From: an uncultured Flavobacteriaceae bacterium
Lineage (GTDB): Bacteria; Bacteroidota; Bacteroidia; Flavobacteriales; Flavobacteriaceae
NCBI GenBank assembly: GCA_947495135.1
Contig: CANLXN010000003.1
Span: 409,089-473,088 of the forward strand
Reading direction: 5' to 3'
DNA length: 64,000 nucleotides
Positions 18,281 through 27,573 of the stretch are shown piece after piece. The notes under the pieces were generated by a model. It was given only the letters and a program-made list of their open reading frames with translations. It had not been told where the DNA came from and ran no database searches. The position numbers were made by a program, and so were the translations under genes. Each line of letters opens with the position of its first letter. Position 1 is the first letter of the stretch.

Positions 18281-19048
18281 ATGAAAAAAATTATCATTTT
18301 ATCAGTTTGCATTCTATTCAGTTTTTCAATGGATGCACAAGGCGTTTTTCGAATCAACGGATCCAATAACGCAGTTCAACTTGGTTTTGATGACTATCGC
18401 TTCTTAACATTTGGAGATGGGTTCACATCACCAAATAATGGAGCCTGGTCTATCGAAAGGTGGAACGGAGGATTAAATTTCTGGAAACCATGGCCTTCAT
18501 CTAACTTCGGGAATTACAAGATGTTCATTAAGGACAATGGAAATGTGGGTATTAATATGAATCCCTATTCGTGGTCCATCTTGAAATTGCAGGTTCGGGG
18601 GTATGTAGTATCCAATGGCTACTTTACTTGGAGTGACGAAAATTTAAAAGAGAACGTTTCAGAAATTGAACAAGGCATTGAACATTTAATGATGCTAAAA
18701 CCGGTCTCCTATAATTACAACAAGAACAAAATAGGAGATGGTTCACCAACCGATGAAGAGGATGAAATTAAATTAGCCACCATGGAAGGAGACGACCAGG
18801 GAGGTGGAGAAGACACCCAAAGACATTTTGGTTTCCTTGCAGGAGAAGTTGCGGAGATTTTTCCAAACATTGTCTCTCCAGGCGATTCAAATGAAAGCCA
18901 ATACAACGCAGTTAATTATGTCGAATTAATTCCTGTTCTAGTGCGAGGTATGCAAGAGCAGCAGCGAGTGTTAAAGAAACAAGAGCAGGAAATAGCGGCT
19001 CAAAAACTTATGATTCAAGAACTTTCTTCCATAGTGAAAAAGAATTAG
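18281..19048 (+). CDS. Secreted tail-fibre-like protein with S74 intramolecular chaperone domain
   Basis: The 255-residue product has a signal peptide (MKKIIILSVCILF, cleavage near DAQ). The shaft part includes GGLNFWKPW and GNVGINMNPYSW, related to the gene at 14003. The C-terminal half matches the S74 autoprocessing chaperone of phage tail spikes: SDENLKENV with the catalytic-type Ser at its start, then FGFLAGEVAEIFP, NYVELIPVLV and a terminal coiled coil. In known S74 proteins this domain helps trimerisation and cuts itself off. No T9SS signal is present. It lies 180 bp after the propeller gene and 47 bp before an M36 protease gene on the same strand. Confidence 0.8.
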   Translation: MKKIIILSVCILFSFSMDAQGVFRINGSNNAVQLGFDDYRFLTFGDGFTSPNNGAWSIERWNGGLNFWKPWPSSNFGNYKMFIKDNGNVGINMNPYSWSILKLQVRGYVVSNGYFTWSDENLKENVSEIEQGIEHLMMLKPVSYNYNKNKIGDGSPTDEEDEIKLATMEGDDQGGGEDTQRHFGFLAGEVAEIFPNIVSPGDSNESQYNAVNYVELIPVLVRGMQEQQRVLKKQEQEIAAQKLMIQELSSIVKKN

Positions 19049-19095
19049 TGGTTAGATGAACTCTAAACAGAATATTAACTACTAATTTTTTTACT

Positions 19096-21519
19096 ATGAA
19101 AAGAATCATAAAATACTCAATAATTATATGTTGCTTTTTTCTTGTGAATAATTCATTTTCTCAAACAACAAAGCAACTGGTTAAAGCCTATCTTCATCAA
19201 AGTGCAGATAAGCTTAACCTAACCGAAGATGACCTAAAAGAATGGAAAATATACCAATCTTATGAAGGTGATAAAAGCAAAATTACTCATGTTTATGGAG
19301 TACAATTGTTTAAAGGATTAGAAATCTGTAATACCGATTTCAATCTTCATATTGTTAAAGGTAATGAGGTTCTAAAGTTTCAGAATAACTTCATTTCTAA
19401 TTTAATTTCTAAGACCAGTAATACTCCTGAAACACCAAAACTATCGAGTGTTGAAGCAGTTAATACCCTTGCAAAACTTCTCAACCTTAATATTACTGAG
19501 GAAATATCTGTAATAGATACACCTCTTGGGGTAGAACAAAAACAGTTGTTAAGTACCGGAGGAATATCGCAAGAGGGAATTCCTGCTAAACTCATGTATT
19601 TTTTAGATAGAGATGATCAGCTAAAATTAGCGTGGGATATTTCAATCCATGAGCTGGATGGCCAGAACTGGTGGAGCGTAAAATTAGATGCTACCTCTGG
19701 TTCCATTCTTGAAAAAAAGAACTGGGTTGCAGAATGTAAATTTCACGACCATGGAGCTGTTGCAAATTTACCCATGCCAGAAGAAAATTACCCCTCATTT
19801 GAAGAAGAGGCACTAGAATCACCTTCCAGTGCCATGATGGGAACATACAATGTGTACGCAATGCCAACTGAAAGTCCTAATCATGGTGGTCGAACGTTGC
19901 AAGTAAATCCAGACAATTTCTTGGCCTCCCCTTATGGGTGGCATGACTTTACGTATACCCAAGGAAATAATGTAGATGCATTCGAAGCGGGAGACAACTC
20001 TGGGTTTAGACCAAATGGCGGCGGAAGTTATAATTTCAACTTTCCAGTCTCATTTCCATGGTCTACAGGAAATCAATCTGAACCTGCCGCAATCACCAAC
20101 TTGTTTTATTGGAACAATGTAATTCACGATGTGCTTTACCAATATGGTTTTACTGAAGCTAGCGGAAATTTTCAAGAAGACAACTACGGCCGTGGAGGCG
20201 GGAGTGCGCTAGCTGGAGATTATGTGAATGCCAGAGGGCAAGTAGGATTGTTATGCAACGCATTCTTCGGTACACCTCCAGATGGAAGTAATCCTACCAT
20301 GTACATGTATGTAGGTAATTGCGGTGGCGTAAACAGAGATGGATGTTACGACAACCCTGTGATTGCCCATGAATACGGACACGGGATCTCCAATCGTTTG
20401 GTTGGTGGACCTAGTAATGTAGGTTGCCTGTCGAATAACGAGCAAATGGGCGAAGGTTGGAGCGACTGGTATGGGCTCATGCTAACCATGGAATCTACTC
20501 ACAGTGGGACCGATGCAAGGGGAATTGGATCTTGGTTATTTGGACAACCAGCAAACGGACCAGGAATTAGAGCTTTTCCATATAGCACAGATATGACCGT
20601 TGACCCAAGAACCTATAATAGTATAATGGGTACGGGAGGTCCACACCCCTTAGGCTCCGTATGGGCGGCAATGCTCTGGGAAGTGTCTTGGGAACTAATA
20701 AGTATTCATGGGTACGACTCCGATTTCTATAACGGTACAGGAGGGAATAATATCGCCTTGCATTTAGTGACTGAGGGACTAAAACTTACTGCCTGCAGTC
20801 CTGGTTTTGTAGATGGTAGAGATGCCATTTTATTAGCCGATCAAATGATTTACGGTGGCGCCAATCAATGCGCCATTTGGAGAGCATTTGCCAAAAGAGG
20901 TCTTGGAGTTAGTGCCAGTCAAGGTTCTTCCGCCAATAGAAATGATGGAGTGGAATCGTATGATGTACCTATGTCTTGTTGCCCTACCAACCTCAACATC
21001 ACAACAGATGTACCTTCGTTTACCGTAGATCATCAAGAGGCTGGAAACACCATTACAGCTTCCAATACAGTTCTTTCCAATGCGCAAGCAATTTATCACG
21101 CAGGAGGAACTGTTATCTTGGAAGAAGATTTTGCTGTAAATGACAACAGTGATTTCGCTGCCTATATTGAAGGCTGTACCGGAAGTTTTGTACTTGCCGC
21201 TGTTAATCAGGAAAGAGAGAAAATTGATCTGAGTTACTTGGGAGAAGAAGAGATCATTAAAAATGCTCCTCAATTAGCAGATGGCGTGATTCTGTCTCCT
21301 AATCCGGCCGATCAATATTTCGATATTAGTATTTCAGAAGGAAAACTGAAAAGAATTGAAATTTTCGATTTAAATGCTCGAAAGCTTCAATCTTATGAGC
21401 CTGAAAACACTGAAAGCGTCTTTAGGGTAAATACGAGTATATTTAAATCTGGTGTTTATTTTGTGAATATTCTTGATAGTAACAATAACGTCTATGTCAA
21501 GCGTATCATAATTAATTAG
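19096..21519 (+). CDS. M36 (fungalysin-type) zinc metallopeptidase, T9SS-secreted
   Basis: The 807-residue product is complete. It has a signal peptide (ending SFSQ), an FTP-type propeptide (about residues 25-200) and the M36 catalytic domain with HEYGH at 425-429 and the third ligand in GEGWSD (Glu453). A 3-coordinates-like element around residues 635-695 (YHAGGTVILEEDFAV) and a type A T9SS sorting domain (LSPNPADQ to VKRIIIN) follow. It is expected to be secreted as a zymogen and to digest extracellular protein. It is closely related to the truncated M36 gene at the left edge through NERGQ/VCNAF-like and GTPPDG regions, but the C-terminal accessory domains differ. Confidence 0.93.
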   Translation: MKRIIKYSIIICCFFLVNNSFSQTTKQLVKAYLHQSADKLNLTEDDLKEWKIYQSYEGDKSKITHVYGVQLFKGLEICNTDFNLHIVKGNEVLKFQNNFISNLISKTSNTPETPKLSSVEAVNTLAKLLNLNITEEISVIDTPLGVEQKQLLSTGGISQEGIPAKLMYFLDRDDQLKLAWDISIHELDGQNWWSVKLDATSGSILEKKNWVAECKFHDHGAVANLPMPEENYPSFEEEALESPSSAMMGTYNVYAMPTESPNHGGRTLQVNPDNFLASPYGWHDFTYTQGNNVDAFEAGDNSGFRPNGGGSYNFNFPVSFPWSTGNQSEPAAITNLFYWNNVIHDVLYQYGFTEASGNFQEDNYGRGGGSALAGDYVNARGQVGLLCNAFFGTPPDGSNPTMYMYVGNCGGVNRDGCYDNPVIAHEYGHGISNRLVGGPSNVGCLSNNEQMGEGWSDWYGLMLTMESTHSGTDARGIGSWLFGQPANGPGIRAFPYSTDMTVDPRTYNSIMGTGGPHPLGSVWAAMLWEVSWELISIHGYDSDFYNGTGGNNIALHLVTEGLKLTACSPGFVDGRDAILLADQMIYGGANQCAIWRAFAKRGLGVSASQGSSANRNDGVESYDVPMSCCPTNLNITTDVPSFTVDHQEAGNTITASNTVLSNAQAIYHAGGTVILEEDFAVNDNSDFAAYIEGCTGSFVLAAVNQEREKIDLSYLGEEEIIKNAPQLADGVILSPNPADQYFDISISEGKLKRIEIFDLNARKLQSYEPENTESVFRVNTSIFKSGVYFVNILDSNNNVYVKRIIIN

Positions 21520-21605
21520 GAATATACTTTCTAGCTCAATAGGTTAGATGAAAAGGAACCATAACATATGGATCAAACATATCTAAAGCGAGCGCAGAAA
21601 AACTT

Positions 21606-21637
21606 AAAACCCAATCTTGAAACAGGTTGGGTTTTTT
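21606..21637. terminator. Bidirectional hairpin terminator
   Basis: AACCCAATCT pairs with AGGTTGGGTT across a short loop and is followed by six T residues, with an A run on the other side. It separates the M36 gene from the convergent HTCS gene. Confidence 0.85.
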
Positions 21638-21709
21638 GTTTTAAAAGACTAATTAATTATACAGTTAACACAAGTAGATAGACTTGTTGTGATCTATACT
21701 GGCGATTCT

Positions 21710-24700
21710 CTACTGTTGGAGGTTCCCTCTAAAGGCACTTGGGGACATACCGTAGGTCTTCTTAAAAATTTTTGAAAAGTATGAGATGTCTTGATATCCA
21801 ATTTCGTAGGCAATTTCACTAATAGTAAGTGATGTATTTTCTAATAATTCTTTGGCCTTTTCAACTCGAATATGATTAAAATACTCAGTGATCGACATTC
21901 CCGTGAGTGCTTTAATTTTTCTATGTAATTGGGTGCGACTTGTAAACAATTCTTTGGACAGATCATCGGCACTTAACTTCAAGTTTTTATTCAAAGCAAT
22001 TTGCTGGATTTTATTAATAAAATCTATATCCAGTTGGTTGTAGTTAGTAGTATTATCTGGGAGCTTTAACAGCTTTCTATAATAGTCTTTTTGCTGTTCT
22101 TTTTTGGTGATTAGATTTTCAATTATGGCAAGTAATTCACGATTATTAAAGGGCTTATTTAAATAGGCATCTACTCCTAACTTATACCCTTTTAATTTGT
22201 CGTTTACTTCTACTTTCGCAGTAATCATTATAAAAGGAAGATGTGAGGTCTCGACCTGATTTTTGATTTGTCTGCAAAATTCGAAACCATCCATTACGGG
22301 CATCATTACATCACTTATAATAAAGTCTATTTTTTTTGAATTTGCAATCTCTAATCCTTTCTTACCGTTATGAGCCAAATGAAGGTGGTATTGATCACTG
22401 AGTAGCTCTCTTAAATAATCCCTAACCCTTTTGTTATCTTCAACTAATAAAATAGAATACATTTCCTTGTCAATGAACGAAGCATCCAGATCTTGATATT
22501 CGTTTATGTCATCTGTAAAAGGAATGTTGTACTCCAATGTTTGTGATGTTTTTGCCTTATTGGTTATTGGCAAGATTACTGTAAAATTACTTCCAAATCC
22601 TACTTCGCTTTCTACATGTATAGTTCCGTTTAGTAGTTCCGTCAACTCCTTCGTCAAGGCCATTCCAATTCCATTCCCAATATTATTTTCAATATCAAAG
22701 GTCATAAAATACCTGTCAAAAATATGAGGTAGGTGTTCTGGTGAAATCCCTTTTCCTGTATCGCCAATGTCAAGGCTTACCCTCTTTTTGTCTGAAGAGA
22801 TTTTTATTGAGATTCTTATTTCACCATTTTGGGGAGTAAATTTAATGGCGTTCGAAACGATGTTATTTATTACTTTCTGCAGTTTATCGTCATCAATATC
22901 CATTATTAAATGATCGACCTCAGAACTAAAAATAATCTTTTGCCCTTTTGAATCTGCGTACGATTGATAAAAGGAAACACACTCTTGAACAAAATGTACA
23001 AAATCTCCACTTTTATAATTGGCATCTAATTTTTGAGAATCTAAGGAAACAAGATCTAACATCTGATTTACAAGGTGAAGCAATTGATTGCTACTTTGTT
23101 TAATTCCAGTTAGCTTGTTTACACTTTTAGGAGTATTCGTTTTCAAATCGAATAATGAATCTGTTAATCCATTAATAATGGTAAGTGGAGTTCTAAATTC
23201 GTGCGAGATGTTTGCATACATCTTCGATTTAATAGTGTCAAATTCCTTCGTTCTTTTTATCTCTGTACTCGCTAGTCGTTGTTTCAATAGCAAATAGTAG
23301 ATAGTAAAAAGAACCACACAAATTAAAAATCCGTACAACCAATATGCCCACCATGATAGATACCACGGTGGTATAATTTTTAAATTGATTGTTGAGATAT
23401 CTTCTTTTTCAGACGATTCCCCAAAAGAATACACTGCTTTCACTTTCAGCGAATGGTCGCCGTATGGAATATTCGAAAAGTAGGCTGTTTGTAAATCGGT
23501 TGTGCGCCATTTATTGTCATCTAATGAATATGCATATTGTATTTTCTTACTATACTTGAGATCTAGATTTGAAAAACGAATGGAAAAATCGTTTTCGAAA
23601 TGTAATAGTGCAAATTCATTATTATAAGGCGATGCAAAAGAAAATAACGGATTTGGAGTTTTTCTATTTTGAATAATAAAATCTGAAATTTGAGGTGCGA
23701 ACTTTTCAGTTAAAACAATGTCTTCAATTAAACTAATTTGCTGAATTCCGTTCTCACTCCCGAAGTACATTTCATCCGCAGCTTTGTCGTAAAACCCCGA
23801 AGAAAATAAGAAATCGTTCGAGACCAAGCCGTCTTCCATGGTGAAATTTGACAACTTCTTTTCGAGCTGGTTGTATTTGTAAACTCCATTGCTTATAGTC
23901 GTAATCCAAAGGTTATTTTCTCCATCACTTCGAATAGTCATTATTTTTTTATCGAACAAACTTGTACCATCTCTCAACCTAGTAAAATTACCTGCTTTTT
24001 CATTAAACATAAAAACACCCACATCTGAGCCAAACCAAATATTACCCTCATCATCTTCATCTAAATCTAATAACACATCTGAAGAAATACTGGTTAGGCT
24101 ATTGATATCGTGCGTAAAATTAATGAAAGGTAATTCCTCTAATTCATCAATATTCAAAGAAGAAACACCTTCCAATAAATACAAACCATAGGCAGCGGTT
24201 ATGAGCCATAAGCGATCTTTAGAATCGATAAACATCCCTATAATCTTCGCTTCACCATTGTTTGATTTATTCTTTAAGTTAAAGAATTTCTTTTCGGAAC
24301 CATTTTTACTTAACACATAAATTCCATTCCAAGCTCCAACCCAAACCCTATTTTTATCGTCCTGTTCCAATCCAAAAGTTGGCAAAAAAGGTCGCTTGTT
24401 CTCCGTTAGATTTATAGGTTTTTGAACAACATCATCTTCTATTTTATACACTTCTCCTTTTGCATTACTCGTCCATAAGACCCCATTAGACTCAATCAAT
24501 GAGTGTACCACCACATCTAATAGTTTATGTTGTCCAACGCTATCCACCATGTATAATCCACTTTCTCCACCAGCATAGAGTTTTTTTCCATATTTGACAA
24601 TTTGCCTGGCACGAATAGGGATTGGACTATTTTGAAATGCCGTTTGCAAAGATTTTTCCTTGTACAATCCATCGCTTTTACCAATCCATAATTGGTCTTG

Positions 24701-25588
24701 CTTATCTATAAAAATACTTGTTATATCTCCCCCTTTTTCAGAAAGTAATCCTTGCCATTTATGAAGTGTAAACGTTTTTAAATCTAACTGATAAATGTTT
24801 TTATTGGATGCCAAATAGCTTAACTCTCCCTTTTTCGCGAAGTGGACTAAAGGTTCCGGGGTCTGAGTCCTTTTTACAATCGTTTGGTCTGCAAAATAAA
24901 TAAGGCTGTTGTTAGTTCCAATGAGTAATCCGTGTTGCAATGAGTTTAGCATCAACACATTTTCGTCCAAGGAATGTTGTGATACTACCTTCCGTTTTAA
25001 TACATCATATTCGTAGAGTTGGTCTTTTTTCGAAAACCATAAAGAGTTCCCTAGGATCGCAATTTTACTTTTTGACCCTCCTACCTCAACTTTAGCAAAT
25101 GTATCTGTTTCATTACTGTAGATAAAAACGCCTTCACCACAAACAATGGCAAGGTCACGATTGGGAAAAACCTTTATGGAGTTAACAAAATAGAAATTAG
25201 AATTATAGTCCTTCGCGTAGTTTTTAAAGCGCATCTCTTTTGGAGAAAAAAGACTTAAGCCACCTCCTCTGGTTGCCAACCAAATAGTATTATTAGAAAG
25301 TGTCGCAATATCCATCACCCAGTTGGCTGGTATCGAATTTGGATTTTCGGGAGAACTTCTAAGAATGTCAAAAGAATATCCATCATATCGATTAAGGCCA
25401 TCCTCCGTGCCTATCCACATAAATCCAAGATCATCTTGAGCAATAGAATAAATCCATTTATTCGAAATCCCCTTGTCGATTTTCTCGAATGCCAAATTAT
25501 TCCAATCCTGAGCAAGTGAAGTACTACTCCAAAACAGGCTTAGAAATAAAAGCCAAAAAAACCAATTTATGTTAGCTAGTCTCAACAT
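21710..25588 (-). CDS. Hybrid two-component system (HTCS) regulator
   Basis: The 1292-residue product combines a whole signalling pathway in one chain. A signal peptide (ending LAQ) is followed by a long Reg_prop double-propeller sensor (FEKIDKGISNKWIYSIAQDDLGFMW-type blades) and a Y_Y_Y domain (about residues 670-745). A transmembrane helix near 755-775 leads to a HisKA domain with His796 in SHEFRTPL, and a HATPase (DTGKGISPEHLP, GNGIGMALT). A receiver with Asp1093 in SDVMMP and a C-terminal AraC helix-turn-helix (ISEIAYEIGYQDISYFSKIF) complete it. HTCS proteins usually control glycan utilisation loci. This one is divergent from a three-gene T9SS cargo operon and has no SusC/SusD genes nearby. 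Tandem 21-bp repeats in the shared intergenic region are its likely binding site. Confidence 0.95.
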   Translation of the reverse strand: MLRLANINWFFWLLFLSLFWSSTSLAQDWNNLAFEKIDKGISNKWIYSIAQDDLGFMWIGTEDGLNRYDGYSFDILRSSPENPNSIPANWVMDIATLSNNTIWLATRGGGLSLFSPKEMRFKNYAKDYNSNFYFVNSIKVFPNRDLAIVCGEGVFIYSNETDTFAKVEVGGSKSKIAILGNSLWFSKKDQLYEYDVLKRKVVSQHSLDENVLMLNSLQHGLLIGTNNSLIYFADQTIVKRTQTPEPLVHFAKKGELSYLASNKNIYQLDLKTFTLHKWQGLLSEKGGDITSIFIDKQDQLWIGKSDGLYKEKSLQTAFQNSPIPIRARQIVKYGKKLYAGGESGLYMVDSVGQHKLLDVVVHSLIESNGVLWTSNAKGEVYKIEDDVVQKPINLTENKRPFLPTFGLEQDDKNRVWVGAWNGIYVLSKNGSEKKFFNLKNKSNNGEAKIIGMFIDSKDRLWLITAAYGLYLLEGVSSLNIDELEELPFINFTHDINSLTSISSDVLLDLDEDDEGNIWFGSDVGVFMFNEKAGNFTRLRDGTSLFDKKIMTIRSDGENNLWITTISNGVYKYNQLEKKLSNFTMEDGLVSNDFLFSSGFYDKAADEMYFGSENGIQQISLIEDIVLTEKFAPQISDFIIQNRKTPNPLFSFASPYNNEFALLHFENDFSIRFSNLDLKYSKKIQYAYSLDDNKWRTTDLQTAYFSNIPYGDHSLKVKAVYSFGESSEKEDISTINLKIIPPWYLSWWAYWLYGFLICVVLFTIYYLLLKQRLASTEIKRTKEFDTIKSKMYANISHEFRTPLTIINGLTDSLFDLKTNTPKSVNKLTGIKQSSNQLLHLVNQMLDLVSLDSQKLDANYKSGDFVHFVQECVSFYQSYADSKGQKIIFSSEVDHLIMDIDDDKLQKVINNIVSNAIKFTPQNGEIRISIKISSDKKRVSLDIGDTGKGISPEHLPHIFDRYFMTFDIENNIGNGIGMALTKELTELLNGTIHVESEVGFGSNFTVILPITNKAKTSQTLEYNIPFTDDINEYQDLDASFIDKEMYSILLVEDNKRVRDYLRELLSDQYHLHLAHNGKKGLEIANSKKIDFIISDVMMPVMDGFEFCRQIKNQVETSHLPFIMITAKVEVNDKLKGYKLGVDAYLNKPFNNRELLAIIENLITKKEQQKDYYRKLLKLPDNTTNYNQLDIDFINKIQQIALNKNLKLSADDLSKELFTSRTQLHRKIKALTGMSITEYFNHIRVEKAKELLENTSLTISEIAYEIGYQDISYFSKIFKKTYGMSPSAFRGNLQQ

Positions 25589-25705
25589 TTTCTATGAAGA
25601 TAAAACATATTTGTACAATTAACCGATTGAACAACAGCACCAATATCCTACATAAAAAATACTTTCTTGGAAGAAATCACCAAATTTTTCTTTGAATTCA
25701 TGCTT

Positions 25706-25747
25706 TTGAAACAATAGTCATAAAGATTGAAACAATAGTAATAAGAG
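25706..25747 (+). promoter_or_regulatory. Tandem 21-bp direct repeat, candidate HTCS/AraC operator
   Basis: TTGAAACAATAGT followed by N-ATAA occurs at 25706 and again at 25727, a period of exactly 21 bp with only one difference over 18 bases. It lies between the HTCS gene and the divergent cargo operon, ending 17 bp before a TAGCTTTG motif. AraC-family domains bind direct repeats on one DNA face with about this period. Confidence 0.6.
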
Positions 25748-25764
25748 GCTTGTTGATACTGCAA

Positions 25765-25772
25765 TAGCTTTG
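25765..25772 (+). promoter_or_regulatory. Candidate Bacteroidota -7 element (TAGCTTTG)
   Basis: An exact TAnnTTTG match lies 24 bp ahead of the ATG at 25797, giving a leader of about 18 bases. The tandem repeats just upstream fit an activator site. No clear -33 element is seen, as is common for activated promoters. Confidence 0.45.
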
Positions 25773-25796
25773 TTGCAACACTTAAAAATAAATGCA

Positions 25797-27542
25797 ATGA
25801 AAACAATAATTCAACTATTATTTATTTGTCTCGTGTTCAATTCTATGATGGGGCAAGTGAATTCAAACGATCAAATTAACACAGACAAAAAACATATCCC
25901 GGAACGATCTGAAGTCTTAAATGTATTATATGAGCAAGCAAAGTATTTGGAGAACAATGGGACAGCTCTTCAAATAGAACAAAACAGATTAGATATTAAA
26001 AACGAATGGCAAACTATTGACCCAGAAATTGCTGCTTTGTATAAACCAGTGGATAATGGAGGCGTCCTTCCAGATACGGAAGAAAATGTAGGTGTTAATG
26101 GCGTTACGTATCCTTCAGAAATTAAAAAAAGAGGAGAGCCAATTCAGGCTAGAGATTGGGATACAGACCGATTAATTCGCGACCTATGGGTAGATGGAGT
26201 AGATATGGATGTAACAGCATCTGGGGATATTTATATCTCCACCTATGTTAATTACATAAGTACAGGAGCAGCAAGAGATTCTATTTCCATCTATAGGTCT
26301 TTAAATGGTGGAGCATCGTTTGAACAATGGCAACGAGTACCTGTAACAGCATCTGTTGAAAAACTACAATTGATTTCTTTTGATGGTACTGGTAATAATT
26401 ATGTGGCTGCTTATCTTCTTACAGATTCAGAAACATTCCAAGCCTGGCGCTGGAATGTTGCAACAGGGGATTTTGAAGCACAAGCTATTGCGACAGATGT
26501 AAGTGATTTTGGAGTGGATAGAAACTATCCTGGAATCACTTCTACTCAAAGGGTGTTTGCGACCTATCAGAGGGGTGGGGGTTGTGTCGAAGTTTATTCG
26601 GCCAGAAGTACAACGGGAAGCTATGGTTTTGACTGGGTAGATGAAGTCTCAGAAAGTGGTACTTGCGGACGGCAAGTCGAGTTTTCCTATGGCAGAAACG
26701 GGTCTTGTTATACAACTTACACCGGTGCCGCCTCAGGAAATTTATATGCAAATGTAAACGATAATTTCAACGACCCTGCTTCTTGGGATGATCTGGAAAC
26801 AGTTACAACAGGTGCGGTTAGAGAAATAGTGAACCCAAGAATTGCCGCGTCGCGAAAGTTCCTTGCGAATGACGAAGTTGTAATATTTGCTTCTGCACGA
26901 GACGCTGGTACAACCGAGGGATACGATTACTTTACTCAAATCCGCGAAAACGAAGGTGGATATTCCCTTCTTTGGATAGGATTTGCAATACCTGGCCGCA
27001 GTTTTGAAAATATGGATACTTGGGTGAGAAGAGGGAACGATGTGGAGGAAATTAGATCTACCTATAACTTCCGAAACCTCAATAGTCCTCCAGAGAATAG
27101 TGCCAATTATCGCTTCTATGATGGAGATGATATTTCAAATGCTACATTCGTAAGTGATCCAGATTTTGAAGTTTGGGATGAGTTTCCACCGGCTATTGCA
27201 GAAACGAATGACGACTTACCATGTATCGCGTTTGCTGGAAGAAATGGTGCGTTTGGTTACGGGCTTTATTTCGATTCGCAATCGGTGATCCTAAATACAC
27301 AAGACAATGCAATTGAGGGTTTGTCTTACTATCCTAACCCTACTTCAGAAATATTGACCCTAAAGGCAACCCAAAATATTGAAAAAGTTGAGTTGTTTAC
27401 CATTTCTGGTAAAAAAGTCAAAGAATTCACTCCTAATCTGATTGAAGTTGATCTCAGCATTCATGACCTTTCTTCTGGCATGTACATAATGACCATTTAT
27501 TCAAATAACCAAGCGGCAAATTATAAGGTTATAAAGAATTAA
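25797..27542 (+). CDS. T9SS-secreted cargo protein, paralogue 1
   Basis: A TTG frame opens at 25770, but the ATG at 25797 begins the signal peptide (MKTIIQLLFICLVF, cleavage near MGQ), giving 581 aa. A helical N-terminal segment has the pattern INTDKKHIPE..EVL..LYEQAKYLENNGT. A β-rich region with sialidase/BNR-like strands follows (ISIYRSLNGGASFEQW, then blocks with VFATYQRGGG and YSARSTTGSYGFDWV). The end is a type A T9SS domain (YYPNPTSE to NYKVIKN). The product of the next gene repeats the same layout. No catalytic residues are recognised. It is the first gene of an operon divergent from the HTCS regulator. Confidence 0.8.
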   Translation: MKTIIQLLFICLVFNSMMGQVNSNDQINTDKKHIPERSEVLNVLYEQAKYLENNGTALQIEQNRLDIKNEWQTIDPEIAALYKPVDNGGVLPDTEENVGVNGVTYPSEIKKRGEPIQARDWDTDRLIRDLWVDGVDMDVTASGDIYISTYVNYISTGAARDSISIYRSLNGGASFEQWQRVPVTASVEKLQLISFDGTGNNYVAAYLLTDSETFQAWRWNVATGDFEAQAIATDVSDFGVDRNYPGITSTQRVFATYQRGGGCVEVYSARSTTGSYGFDWVDEVSESGTCGRQVEFSYGRNGSCYTTYTGAASGNLYANVNDNFNDPASWDDLETVTTGAVREIVNPRIAASRKFLANDEVVIFASARDAGTTEGYDYFTQIRENEGGYSLLWIGFAIPGRSFENMDTWVRRGNDVEEIRSTYNFRNLNSPPENSANYRFYDGDDISNATFVSDPDFEVWDEFPPAIAETNDDLPCIAFAGRNGAFGYGLYFDSQSVILNTQDNAIEGLSYYPNPTSEILTLKATQNIEKVELFTISGKKVKEFTPNLIEVDLSIHDLSSGMYIMTIYSNNQAANYKVIKN

Positions 27543-27573
27543 AACGAACCGCTTTCAGCATAAAATAAACGAA

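Noticed and set aside
14003..19048. A prophage or phage-tail-like particle, suggested by the S74 and tail-fibre-like proteins
   Set aside because: There are no sheath, tube, baseplate, terminase, capsid or integrase genes, both proteins have signal peptides, and the neighbours are T9SS cargo.
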